A stretch of DNA of 64,000 bases from Pseudomonadota bacterium. GTDB taxonomy: Bacteria; Pseudomonadota; Gammaproteobacteria; Xanthomonadales; Ahniellaceae. Under the pieces are notes generated by a model, which ran no database searches, was not told the origin of the DNA, and worked only from the letters and a program-made list of their open reading frames with translations. A program made the translations under genes and the position numbers. The stretch's first letter is position 1; each line of letters opens with the position of its first letter. The stretch covers positions 119,688 to 183,687 of the forward strand of contig JALHNO010000008.1 in assembly GCA_022843465.1 (NCBI GenBank), read 5' to 3'. Shown one piece after another: positions 1 to 8,794 of this stretch.

Positions 1-1029
1 GCATCCGGACGCACCAGGCCGGCCGCAGGCTGGCCAGTGGTGATCTTCCAGCATGGTGTCACCCGCAACCGTACCGATGCATTGGCGATATCGGCGACAA
101 TGGCGGCGCAGGGATTTGCCGTGATCGCCATCGACCAGCCGCTGCATGGCGTCGGTCCGACCAATCCGTTCTATATCGAGAACACGCCATTCGGCGCGAT
201 CTCGGGTGAGCGCACCTTCGATCTGGACCTGAGCAACAACACCACCGGCGCGCCGGGCCCCGACGGCATCATCGATACCTCGGGTACCTATACGATCAAT
301 CTGACCAGCCTGCTCAGTTCGCGCGACAATCTGCGTCAGGCAGTGGCCGATCTGTTCACGCTGGCCAAGTCGATTCCCGGCGCCAGCTATGACGGAGACG
401 CGACTCCGGACTTCGATGGCTCGCGCATCGCGTTTGTCGGCCAGTCGCTGGGCAGCATCGTGGGTCTCAATTTCGTTGCCCTCGAGTCGACGGTGAACAC
501 CTCGGTGCTGTCGGTGCCGGGCGGCGGCATTGCCCGTCTGCTCGATGGCTCGCCGACTTTTGGACCGCGCATCCGCGCAGGTCTGGCGGCGTCCGGTGTC
601 AATGCCGGCACCCCGACCTACGACAGCTTCATGGGCGCAGCCCAGCAGGCCATCGACTCGGCTGATCCGATCAACTTCGCCGCTTTGGCGGTCGCTGGTG
701 GCGAGCGCATCCTGCTGCACGAAGTCGTCGGCGGCGGCGCGGTGCTGCCCGATCAGGTCATTCCGAATTCGGTCGCTGGCGCACCCCTGTCGGGCACCGA
801 ACCGCTGATCCGTGGCCTGGGACTGGCCTCGATCACCGGGCAGGTGGCCCCGAATCCGGCTGGCCTCAATGGTGCAGTCCGATTCATCGTCGGCGACCAT
901 GGCTCCCTGCTCAGCCCGGCCGCATCGGGCGCAGCGACTGCAGAAATGCAGGGCCAGATGGCCAGCTACATCGTCAGCAACGGAACAGCGGTCCTGGTGT
1001 CCAACACCGCCGTCATCCGTACCCAGTAA
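1..1029 (+). CDS. Secreted alpha/beta-hydrolase lipase, Pla-1/cef or VolA-like (5' partial)
   Basis: The frame is open from base 1, so the signal sequence and true start lie upstream; the GTG at 37 is inside the fold (PVVIFQHG strand) and is not a credible start. Visible hydrolase features are the FQHG strand, a DQPLHG turn and the nucleophile elbow GQSLGS, with Ser encoded at 445-447; GDHGS near the C-terminus (His codon 898-900) is the likely catalytic His. This arrangement resembles the extracellular Pla-1/cef and VolA lipase family, which releases fatty acids from esters or phospholipids at the cell surface. Only about 342 residues are visible, roughly the C-terminal half for that family. 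It lies 27 bp before the DUF1302 gene, so it is probably the first known member of the envelope lipid operon. Family assignment is from motifs; substrate is unknown. Confidence 0.75.
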   Translation, partial: ASGRTRPAAGWPVVIFQHGVTRNRTDALAISATMAAQGFAVIAIDQPLHGVGPTNPFYIENTPFGAISGERTFDLDLSNNTTGAPGPDGIIDTSGTYTINLTSLLSSRDNLRQAVADLFTLAKSIPGASYDGDATPDFDGSRIAFVGQSLGSIVGLNFVALESTVNTSVLSVPGGGIARLLDGSPTFGPRIRAGLAASGVNAGTPTYDSFMGAAQQAIDSADPINFAALAVAGGERILLHEVVGGGAVLPDQVIPNSVAGAPLSGTEPLIRGLGLASITGQVAPNPAGLNGAVRFIVGDHGSLLSPAASGAATAEMQGQMASYIVSNGTAVLVSNTAVIRTQ

Positions 1030-1056
1030 TTCGACGCAGAAGCGGAGAGAGATTCC

Positions 1057-2937
1057 ATGACCAAGCTCAATGCCAAGCCAAGCGCCCGAGTCGCACTTCC
1101 GGGTGTGCGTCGTCGCACCCTGGGAAGCGCGATCGCGATTGCTCTGGTGGCTGGCGCAGCCTCAAATGCGCAGGCCTTCGAGTTCAGTTCCGGTGACTGG
1201 AACGGAACCCTCGATACCCTGGTCTCCTACGGCATTTCGGTGCGCGTGGAAGACCGTGATTCCGATCTGATCGGTCTCGCCAACATCAATCCCCTGATCG
1301 GACTGCAGCCGCTGAGCACGCAGCTCCAGGCGCCGGGCCGATTCTCGGTGAACTCGGACGATGGCAACCTCAATTACGACAAGGGAGACCCGTTCTCCAA
1401 TGCCGTCAAGGCCACATCCGAACTCAGCATCAACTATCGCGAGAACAGCGGTGCGTTCATCCGGGCTACGTACTTCTACGACTTCGAAAATGCTGATCGC
1501 ACCGATCTGACTTCTGAGGCCAAGGAAAAAGTAGGGCGCGATCTTAAGCTGTTGGACGCCTTCGTCTTCCACAACTTCGACTTCGGTGGCAAGGCGGGCA
1601 ATGTGCGTCTGGGTCGCCAGGTTCACAGCTGGGGTGAGAGCACCTTCATCCAGGGCGGCATCAATACGATCAACCCGATTGATGTGTCCAAGCTCCGCGT
1701 CGCTGGCGCCGAGTTGAAGGAAGCCTTCCTGGGTGTCGAGTCGATCTCGAGTTCGTTCAACTTCAGCGAAAACCTGTCCGGTGAACTGGTCTATCTGTTC
1801 GAGTTCGAACAGACCGAACCGGATCCGATGGGCACCTATTTCGGCACCAATGACTTCGGCACCCTTGGGTCCGAGTTCGTGATGCTGAACTTTGGTCGTA
1901 CCGATGAACCCGCTTCGTTCGCCGCCTGCCAGCGTGGTCTGGTCAGTCCGGTGACCAATCCCCTCGGCTTCGCTTCCTGTAGTGCGGCTGTGCCGCGCGC
2001 GCCGGATCGTAACGCCTCGGACAGTGGCCAGTATGGTGCGGCACTGCGTTACTTCTCGCCGAGCCTGAACGACACCGAGTTCGGTCTGTTCTTCATGAAC
2101 TACCACAGCCGACTGCCGCTGGCTTCGGGCATCGCGGTCACCACCACCTCACCGACGTCGGGTCGTTACTTCATCGAGTATCCCGAAGACATCCGCATGT
2201 ACGGCCTGAGCTTCAATACGACGCTCAATCGCTGGGGTGTGGCGCTGCAGGGTGAGTTGAGCTATCGCGACAACCAGCCCTACCAGATCGACGACGTCGA
2301 ACTGCTGTTCGCGGCACTGAGCCCGCTCAATGCCCTGACACCCTCGACCGGCCTGCATTTCCGCAGCCAGCTCGGTACCTATCTGCCGGGTCAGGAGATC
2401 CGCGGCTGGGAGCGTCACAAGGTCTCGCAGTTCCAGACCACGGCCACCAAGGTTTTTGGCCCGGGCAACTGGTTTGCTGCGGAACAGGTGGCGGCTGTGC
2501 TCGAAATCGGTGCAACCGAAGTTTGGGATCTGCCGAACCAGGGCACCTTGCGCTATCAGTGTGATGGTACCGACACCGGCGGCGGCTTCGACTCCTTGAC
2601 TGGCGCGCTGCGCAATCCGATCACCCAGACCGAGGGCTTCTGCACCTCGTTCTCGTGGGGCTATCGGGTCGCGGTCCGTGCCGACTACAACAACGTTGCC
2701 GGCACGCCGTTCAACCTGTCGCCACGCGTCGCCTTCAATCACGACGTCAACGGCATCACCCCGGGCCCCGGCGGCAACTTCCTGGAAGGTCGTACCTCGA
2801 TGACGGTCGGTGTCGAAGCGAACTACCTGAACAAATGGGCCACGGACCTGAGCTACTCGAGGTTCTCCGGCGCTGGTGATCTGAACCTGATCAGCGATCG
2901 CGACTTCGTGTCGTTCACCGTCAAGTATTCGTTCTGA
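1057..2937 (+). CDS. DUF1302 family outer-membrane protein
   Basis: A 626-residue protein with a long N-terminal signal peptide (arginine-rich n-region, hydrophobic stretch, cleavage after SNAQA near residue 39). The body is rich in alternating aromatic and polar residues and ends in KYSF, the C-terminal Phe signature of beta-barrels inserted by the BAM complex. GRQVHSWGES and GINTINPIDVSKLR are typical DUF1302 segments. The function of DUF1302 is not firmly established; the families travel with DUF1329, YCF48-like and MMPL/RND genes, and I infer an outer-membrane conduit or receptor for hydrophobic esters. A GAGAGA purine run precedes the ATG. The DUF1329 gene follows after 14 bp, supporting co-transcription. 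Confidence 0.85.
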   Translation: MTKLNAKPSARVALPGVRRRTLGSAIAIALVAGAASNAQAFEFSSGDWNGTLDTLVSYGISVRVEDRDSDLIGLANINPLIGLQPLSTQLQAPGRFSVNSDDGNLNYDKGDPFSNAVKATSELSINYRENSGAFIRATYFYDFENADRTDLTSEAKEKVGRDLKLLDAFVFHNFDFGGKAGNVRLGRQVHSWGESTFIQGGINTINPIDVSKLRVAGAELKEAFLGVESISSSFNFSENLSGELVYLFEFEQTEPDPMGTYFGTNDFGTLGSEFVMLNFGRTDEPASFAACQRGLVSPVTNPLGFASCSAAVPRAPDRNASDSGQYGAALRYFSPSLNDTEFGLFFMNYHSRLPLASGIAVTTTSPTSGRYFIEYPEDIRMYGLSFNTTLNRWGVALQGELSYRDNQPYQIDDVELLFAALSPLNALTPSTGLHFRSQLGTYLPGQEIRGWERHKVSQFQTTATKVFGPGNWFAAEQVAAVLEIGATEVWDLPNQGTLRYQCDGTDTGGGFDSLTGALRNPITQTEGFCTSFSWGYRVAVRADYNNVAGTPFNLSPRVAFNHDVNGITPGPGGNFLEGRTSMTVGVEANYLNKWATDLSYSRFSGAGDLNLISDRDFVSFTVKYSF

Positions 2938-2951
2938 GCGAGGGCAGGAAC

Positions 2952-4313
2952 ATGAGGATTCAGAAAACAGGGATCATCGCCGCACTGCTGGCCATTGCGG
3001 CCACCAGTTCGGTGCAGGCCGGCGTTACCGCTGAACAGGCCGCACGTCTGGGCAAGGACCTCACGCCGGTTGGCGCGATCAAGGCAGGAAACAGCGACGG
3101 CACGATTCCGGCCTGGACGGGCGGTATCACCCGTCCACCCGCGGGCTACAAGGCGGGCGCCTTCCATGTCGACCCGTTCGCTGCCGATCGGCCGCTGTTC
3201 GCGATCACGCCAGCCAATGCCAAGGATTACCAGGCCAAGCTGACGGTTGGCCAGATGGCGATGTTCAACAAGTACAAGACGTTCAAGATGAACGTCTATC
3301 CGACCCGCCGCAGCGGCTCGTTCTCGCAGGCAGTCTATGCGGCGACGGCAAAGAATGCCGTGACCGCCAAGCTGGTCGCCAATGGTGAGGGTGTCAGTCA
3401 GGCCTCCTTGGGCTTTCCGTTTCCGATTCCGCAGAATGGCTACGAGCTGATCTGGAACCACAAGCTGAAGTACAAGAGCACTGGCGGCATGCGTTGGGCC
3501 AATCAGGTGGCTCCAACCGCCTCGGGTGCCTACACCCTGGTCCGCCTGCGCGAGGAGTTTCTCGGTCCGTACTACAAGCCGGGCAACAATATCGAAAGCA
3601 TCAACAACATCCTGCTGTACTTCTTCCAGGAAGTGGTAGCACCGGCACGACTCGCCGGTAACGTGCTGCTGGTCCATGAGACCGTCAACTCCGCCGCTGC
3701 GCCGCGTCAGGCCTGGATCTACAACCCCGGTCAGCGTCGTGTTCGCCGTGCCCCCAATGTCGCCTATGACAATCCGGGCACCGCCTCCGATGGCCTGCGC
3801 ACCAATGACATGACCGACATGTTCAACGGCGCCATGGATCGATTCGACTGGAAGCTGGTCGGCAGCAAGGAGATGTTCATTCCTTACAACGACTACAAGG
3901 CCCACAGCAATACGATCAAGGTCAAGGATCTGGTACGCCCTGGTCACCTCAATCCCGACTTCATCCGCTATGAGCTGCATCGGGTATGGGTTGTCGACGC
4001 CACCTTGAAGGCAGGCAAGCGCCATATCAACAGCCGTCGTACCTTCTATCTCGACGAGGACAGCTACCAGATCGTCGCGACGGACCATTACGACAGCCGT
4101 GGCCAGCTGTGGCGCTACTCGGAAGCTCCGAACATCAACTACTACGAAGTTCCGACCATCTGGGCCACCATCGAGACACACCACGATCTCCAGTCCGGCC
4201 GTTACATCTCCGGCCTGCTGGACAACGAAGAGCGCGCACCGATCGACTTTGGTTTCCAGACCAATGCCGAGAGTTTCTCGCCGCAGTCCTTGCGTCAGCG
4301 CGGGATCCGCTGA
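2952..4313 (+). CDS. DUF1329 family periplasmic protein
   Basis: A 453-residue protein with a clear signal peptide (cleavage likely after SVQA, near residue 23). Characteristic DUF1329 features follow: an early LGKDLTPVGA segment, GYELIWNHKLKY, a QAWIYNPGQRRVRRAP stretch, and RRTFYLDEDSYQI near the C-terminus. DUF1329 proteins resemble the LolA/LolB-type half-barrel that binds lipids, so a role as periplasmic lipid or hydrophobic ligand carrier is an inference from fold and context. AGGA lies just before the ATG at 2952, and the gene is 14 bp behind DUF1302. A perfect 12-bp hairpin with a T-rich tail follows the stop, so this gene and the two before it may be transcribed at a higher level than the two after. 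Confidence 0.88.
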   Translation: MRIQKTGIIAALLAIAATSSVQAGVTAEQAARLGKDLTPVGAIKAGNSDGTIPAWTGGITRPPAGYKAGAFHVDPFAADRPLFAITPANAKDYQAKLTVGQMAMFNKYKTFKMNVYPTRRSGSFSQAVYAATAKNAVTAKLVANGEGVSQASLGFPFPIPQNGYELIWNHKLKYKSTGGMRWANQVAPTASGAYTLVRLREEFLGPYYKPGNNIESINNILLYFFQEVVAPARLAGNVLLVHETVNSAAAPRQAWIYNPGQRRVRRAPNVAYDNPGTASDGLRTNDMTDMFNGAMDRFDWKLVGSKEMFIPYNDYKAHSNTIKVKDLVRPGHLNPDFIRYELHRVWVVDATLKAGKRHINSRRTFYLDEDSYQIVATDHYDSRGQLWRYSEAPNINYYEVPTIWATIETHHDLQSGRYISGLLDNEERAPIDFGFQTNAESFSPQSLRQRGIR

Positions 4314-4338
4314 CGGTTGGAGGGGAGGGCGCAAGTCC

Positions 4339-4380
4339 ACGGCCAGCCGTTCCGTTCGGGACGGCTGGCCGTTTCATTTT
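4339..4380 (+). terminator. Rho-independent terminator or intra-operon attenuator
   Basis: A perfect 12-bp stem (ACGGCCAGCCGT at 4339-4350 with ACGGCTGGCCGT at 4361-4372) closes a 10-base loop and is followed by TTTCATTTT. It is the best terminator-like structure in the window. It lies between DUF1329 and the YCF48-like gene, so it may end a three-gene transcript or reduce expression of the downstream YCF48/RND pair. Confidence 0.75.
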
Positions 4381-4491
4381 CGGCAGGGGCGTCGCAAACG
4401 CGCAATTCACTGCGTGGGAACGATTGCTGACTGCAACTGAGGGCGTGGTTTCGCGCTGACCGTGCGCGGGCCTTGATCGCGGAGAAACGTA

Positions 4492-5679
4492 ATGAGCAAG
4501 CGCAAGACACGACTGGTACTGGCAGTGCTTTCCGCATCGGTGCTCTGGCTGGCGATGAAGGCCACGGCACAGAATGTCGATGAGGCGGCCGCAACGGCCG
4601 ACGAAACCGTTACGGACTCGATGGCTGCCGGGAATGAACAACCCGCCGATGAACAAGCGGGAGCTGCCGCTCTGGCGCCCGACGACCAGGCGACACAGAC
4701 AGCCGAGTTGATGCCGCGCGCGGCACGCTCGTTGATCCTGGACATCGCCGAATCCAGCGACCGTGCGATCGCCGTCGGTGAGCGCGGGCATATTCTGGTT
4801 TCCGAGTCGCGACGCGATTGGCGACAGGTTGCCAATGTGCCGACACGATCCACCCTGACCGCAGTCGCGGCAGTCAACAACATGGCCTGGGCAGTAGGAC
4901 ATGAAGGCGTGATCCTTCATTCCAACGACGGTGGTCTGACCTGGAACCGCCAGCGGGTCGCGCCGTTCGACAAGGACAGCATGGACCTGACCAATGGCGC
5001 CCCCCTGCTCGATGTGATGTTCACCGATGAACAGACCGGCTATGCGGTGGGTGCCTACTCGCTGATGCTGGTCACCCGCGACGGCGGTCAGACCTGGACC
5101 CAGCAGAATGTGCTCGGCAAGACCGATGACGAAATTCTCAGCCAGCAATCAGAAGACAACTCCACCATCAATGACGAGAACTGGACCTTCGACCAGGAGG
5201 ATCTGGCGCTGGACGAGGAAAGCGACCCCCACCTCAATGCCATCGTCCGTACTGGTGACGGCTCCTTCTTCATGGTGGCCGAACGCGGTGCCGCCTTCCG
5301 TTCGACCGACGGTGCCGTCAGCTGGGAACGCATCCAGCTTCCCTACGAGGGTTCGATGTTTGGCGCAATCGGGTTTGAAGGGCGCCATGTGCTGTGCTTC
5401 GGGCTGCGCGGCAATGTCTATGAGACGTTCGATCTGGGCACCACCTGGCAGAAAGTGGAAACCGGAACCAGCCTGAGCCTGATGGGTGGCGACAGCTTCA
5501 ACGAGGGCGGCGTGGTGCTGGTTGGAGCCAATGGCATCGTACTCAGCCGGGCGACCGCCGATGACGCCTTCAAGACCAGCACCCACCCGGACGGCAATGT
5601 GCTGGCCAGTGTGGTGTCGCTGTCCTCCGCAGAATTTGCGGTAGCCGGAGAGACCGGTCTCTCGGTCTTCTCGAACTGA
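4492..5679 (+). CDS. YCF48/Hcf136-like beta-propeller protein, exported
   Basis: A 395-residue protein starting at an ATG preceded by GGAGAAA. The N-terminus has a signal peptide ending around ATAQ, then an acidic, Ala-rich linker to about residue 70. The rest carries BNR/YCF48-type propeller blades: repeated patterns such as AVGERGHIL, AVGHEGVILHSNDGGLTW, AVGAYSLMLVTRDGGQTW and RGAAFRSTDGAVSWER, spaced as in photosystem assembly factor Ycf48. In non-photosynthetic bacteria such proteins sit next to MMPL/RND genes; I infer a periplasmic partner of the transporter encoded 16 bp downstream. Strand repeats are clear; the exact role is not. Confidence 0.85.
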   Translation: MSKRKTRLVLAVLSASVLWLAMKATAQNVDEAAATADETVTDSMAAGNEQPADEQAGAAALAPDDQATQTAELMPRAARSLILDIAESSDRAIAVGERGHILVSESRRDWRQVANVPTRSTLTAVAAVNNMAWAVGHEGVILHSNDGGLTWNRQRVAPFDKDSMDLTNGAPLLDVMFTDEQTGYAVGAYSLMLVTRDGGQTWTQQNVLGKTDDEILSQQSEDNSTINDENWTFDQEDLALDEESDPHLNAIVRTGDGSFFMVAERGAAFRSTDGAVSWERIQLPYEGSMFGAIGFEGRHVLCFGLRGNVYETFDLGTTWQKVETGTSLSLMGGDSFNEGGVVLVGANGIVLSRATADDAFKTSTHPDGNVLASVVSLSSAEFAVAGETGLSVFSN

Positions 5680-5695
5680 GCCACGGAGCAGACTC

Positions 5696-8209
5696 ATGGC
5701 CATAGCAAGCAAGGGTGAGCAGGGCGCATTCAGTCGCGCACTTGAGGGCTTCGTATTCGGCAACCGCGTACTGGTGTTGCTGCTGTTCGCGGTCATTACG
5801 GCGGTAATGGCGTACTTCGCCGCACAGCTCAGCGTCGATGCCGGCTTCCGCAAGCAGGTGCCGCTGAAGCATGAATACATGCAGACCTTTCTCGATTATG
5901 AGAAGGAGTTCGGCGGCGCGAACCGCGTCCTGGTCGCGGTCATCGCGAAAGACGGCAACATGTTCACCCGCGAGTTCATGACGACACTCGATGCGGTCAC
6001 CGACGATGTCATGAGCGTGGATGCAGTCGACAAGGCCCGCGTTCGCTCCATATTCACTCCGAATGTCCGCTTCACCGAAGTGGTCGAAGACGGCTTTGCT
6101 GGCGGCAATGTGATTCCCGCCGATTTCACGCCGAAGGCGGAAGGTTTCGATCCTGGCGAGGAAGATTTCAACAAGATCCGCGCCAATATCGTCAAGGCCA
6201 ATATCGTCGGTCGACTGGTGGCCAAGGATTTCAGTGGCGCCATGGTGCAGGCTGAACTGGTTCCAGAAACCACGGCGCCCGGCGGCAAGCTCAACTATCA
6301 GGACATCGCGGCCCAACTTGAAACCATCCGGCAGCGCGCTGAACAAGCCAATCCCGGTGCCACCGTGCATATCATCGGCTTTGCCAAGATGGTCGGCGAC
6401 ATCAGCGACGGTGCCCGCTCGGTACTCAAGTTCTTCGTCATCACGATTGCGCTGACCTGGTTGCTGCTGTTCCTGTACTCGACTTCAGCCAAGCTCGCGA
6501 CCTTGACGGTTTTCGCCGCCTTCGTCTCGGTGATCTGGATGCTCGGTGCCCTGCATCTGATGGGCTTTGGCATTGATCCAATGAATATGCTGACGCCGTT
6601 CCTGATCTTCGCCATTGCGGTCAGTCACGGCGAACAGATGATCAACAGATTCCGCGGGGAAATTTTCTTCGGCGGCCTGGAAGACGGCAACGTCGAGGAG
6701 TTGCGCGCTCGCGCCAAGGACGGTGTTGGCCCCTACGAAGCAGCGCGGGCAGCCTTCCGCATGTTGCTGGTGCCGGGCACCATCGCCCTGCTGGCCGGCT
6801 GCATCGGGTTTGCCACCATCATGATCATCGAGATCAACATGGTGCGCGAACTGGCGATCACCGCCACCATCGGTGTCGGCATCACGATCCTGACCGACCT
6901 GATCCTGCTGCCGGTGCTGCTCAGCTACACACGTCTGCGCAATCTTGATCGCAAGCGCGAATTCCGCCTGCGCCAGCTGACCAAGTTCGATGCGATCTGG
7001 CGCCTGATGGCGAAATTCAGTCGGCCGATTCCGGCCCTGGTGATCATCGCCATCGGTGCAACAGTGTGGTTCCTTGCCGAGCGCGAAGGCGACCGCATCA
7101 TGGTCGGCGATGCCCAGAAAGGTGTTGCCGAGTTGCATCCAGATGCGAAGTACAACCTCGATTCCGGCGTGATCACCGACAAGTTCGCGCTCGGTGTCGA
7201 CATGATCAATGTGATTGCCGAAGCCGGTCCGTTCGCCTGTACCGAGAGCCCCAAGGCGATGGAAGTGATCGACCGTTTCAGCTGGCACATGGCCAACGTC
7301 GAGGGTGTCCAGCAGGTGATTTCGCTGCCCCAGGTCGCCAAGATCATCTATGCCGGCTACAACGAGGGCAATCCGCGCTGGCGCAATATTCCGCGTGACT
7401 CCAACCTGCTGCGGCAATCGCTGCAGAATGTTGAAACCGACACCGGTCTGATCGACAGCCCGGAGTGCAAGGCCATGCCGATCATGATCTTTACCGCTGA
7501 TCACCAGGCGACGACGATCGATCGGGTGGTGGCTGCGGTCAAGGAGTTCCGTCAATCCAACAATGCCTACGACATCAATTTCCGGGTCGAGCGCGACACC
7601 GCGATGGAGAAGGCGGCCGAGAATGGCGAGGAGTACCGCACCGATGAAGTCAGCCTGCGGCTGGCCACCGGCAATGTCGGTGTTGCCGCGGCGATCAATG
7701 ACGAGGTCCGTGCGGTCGAGCACCAGATGCTGTATCTGCTCTACGCCGCCGTGTTCCTGATGTGCCTGCTCAGCTTCCGCAATCCGCTGGCGGCACTCTG
7801 CATCGTGCTGCCGCTGGTTCTGGTGACCGAGCTCGGGCATACCCTGATGGTGCATCTGGGCATCGGACTGAAGGTCAACACCCTCACGGTGGTGGCACTC
7901 GGTGTCGGTATCGGTGTCGACTACGCGATCTACATCTATGCGCGCATGGACGAGGCGATGAAACAGGGCAAGCAGTTGACCGAGGCCTATTTCTCGGCGC
8001 TGAAGACCACCGGTATCGCGATCTTCTACACGGCACTCACGCTCGCTGGCGGCGTCTTTACCTGGTACTGGTCCGACCTCAAGTTCCAGGCCGATATGGG
8101 CGTGATGCTGACCTTCATGTTCATCGTCAACATGATCGCGGCGATGATCTTCCTGCCCGCGCTGTGTCGCTGGCTGATGCGGCCAACCGAGAAGTCCAAC
8201 CCGGCCTGA
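5696..8209 (+). CDS. MMPL/RND superfamily transporter
   Basis: An 837-residue inner-membrane protein with the two-half RND plan: a first TM near residues 20-40, a large periplasmic loop (about 45-235), five TM helices (about 240-410), a second TM near 445-460, a second periplasmic loop, and five more TM helices (about 680-830). Sequences such as NMLTPFLIFAIAVSHGEQM and NTLTVVALGVGIGVDYAIYI match MMPL-type transporters that move lipids such as hopanoids or mycolate esters. GGAG precedes the ATG, and the start is 16 bp after the YCF48-like stop. I infer lipid or ester transport across the envelope together with DUF1302, DUF1329 and the lipase; direction and substrate are unknown. Confidence 0.88.
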   Translation: MAIASKGEQGAFSRALEGFVFGNRVLVLLLFAVITAVMAYFAAQLSVDAGFRKQVPLKHEYMQTFLDYEKEFGGANRVLVAVIAKDGNMFTREFMTTLDAVTDDVMSVDAVDKARVRSIFTPNVRFTEVVEDGFAGGNVIPADFTPKAEGFDPGEEDFNKIRANIVKANIVGRLVAKDFSGAMVQAELVPETTAPGGKLNYQDIAAQLETIRQRAEQANPGATVHIIGFAKMVGDISDGARSVLKFFVITIALTWLLLFLYSTSAKLATLTVFAAFVSVIWMLGALHLMGFGIDPMNMLTPFLIFAIAVSHGEQMINRFRGEIFFGGLEDGNVEELRARAKDGVGPYEAARAAFRMLLVPGTIALLAGCIGFATIMIIEINMVRELAITATIGVGITILTDLILLPVLLSYTRLRNLDRKREFRLRQLTKFDAIWRLMAKFSRPIPALVIIAIGATVWFLAEREGDRIMVGDAQKGVAELHPDAKYNLDSGVITDKFALGVDMINVIAEAGPFACTESPKAMEVIDRFSWHMANVEGVQQVISLPQVAKIIYAGYNEGNPRWRNIPRDSNLLRQSLQNVETDTGLIDSPECKAMPIMIFTADHQATTIDRVVAAVKEFRQSNNAYDINFRVERDTAMEKAAENGEEYRTDEVSLRLATGNVGVAAAINDEVRAVEHQMLYLLYAAVFLMCLLSFRNPLAALCIVLPLVLVTELGHTLMVHLGIGLKVNTLTVVALGVGIGVDYAIYIYARMDEAMKQGKQLTEAYFSALKTTGIAIFYTALTLAGGVFTWYWSDLKFQADMGVMLTFMFIVNMIAAMIFLPALCRWLMRPTEKSNPA

Positions 8210-8223
8210 CCCATCGGCCATTT

Positions 8224-8250
8224 GGCGGGTCGGACCGGGTTCGACCCGCC
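8224..8250 (+). terminator. Possible terminator hairpin after the RND gene
   Basis: A 9-bp perfect stem (GGCGGGTCG with CGACCCGCC) encloses a 9-base loop 14 bases after the RND stop codon. No T tract follows, so it may end transcription only weakly or stabilise the mRNA 3' end. Confidence 0.35.
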
Positions 8251-8376
8251 GCAGCCCCGGTTGGGCAGCGATGGGCAGCGCGCCGTGCAGGCGCGCTGCG
8301 TGGTATCGCCAAGCGGCCATCGCAGGCGCTGAGATGCGTCGCAGCAAGGATCGGTCTCCGAAACCAGGAGACCGCC

Positions 8377-8598
8377 ATGAACAAGTCACCGTCGCATTTC
8401 TGCCCGCTCTGTGTGCTCGCCCTGCTCGGCCTCGTTGTCTTGCTCGGCGTTCCGGGACTGGCTTCAGTGCAGACGCCCCTGGGTCCAGCCAGTGTGCTCG
8501 TGCTCTGGATCCCGCTGCTCTCCGCCCTGCTGCGCCAGGGCATGTTGCGGACAGCCGGGCGGGTCCAGCGCCCGGCAGCGGCGCGCCCGCGGCGCTGA
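8377..8598 (+). CDS. Small two-helix membrane protein (hypothetical)
   Basis: A 73-residue frame with a strong Shine-Dalgarno (AGGAG at 8366-8370, six bases before the ATG). It has two hydrophobic stretches, about residues 11-29 and 38-52, and a very basic C-terminal tail ending in PRR. The N-terminal C-P-L-C pair is the only motif-like element. I do not recognise a family. The ribosome-binding site and hydrophobic pattern make it more credible than the overlapping frames, but it could be a lineage-specific orphan. Confidence 0.5.
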   Translation: MNKSPSHFCPLCVLALLGLVVLLGVPGLASVQTPLGPASVLVLWIPLLSALLRQGMLRTAGRVQRPAAARPRR

Positions 8599-8794
8599 TC
8601 TACCCAGAGCAACCGGCTCCCTGCCGCAACTCGTCCGCGGTCATTCCTTTACAGACACTGCCGTTCAGGGGATAGGGCGAAGCGTCCGTCCAACCACCCA
8701 GGGCTGCTGTCCGGACAGGCTCAGGCGCTGACTTCGCCTCGCCATCGCGTCAACCCCGCTAGAATCGGTGGCTCGACTCGAAAGGCAGGAACCC

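Noticed and set aside
2853-4340. 495-codon minus-strand open frame opposite DUF1329
   Set aside because: The plus-strand frame has a signal peptide, ribosome-binding site and family segments; the antisense product has none.
6485-8389. 634-codon open frame on the minus strand opposite the RND gene
   Set aside because: His/Asp/Gln-rich composition, no family motifs, no ribosome-binding site; it mirrors the codon bias of the strong plus-strand gene.
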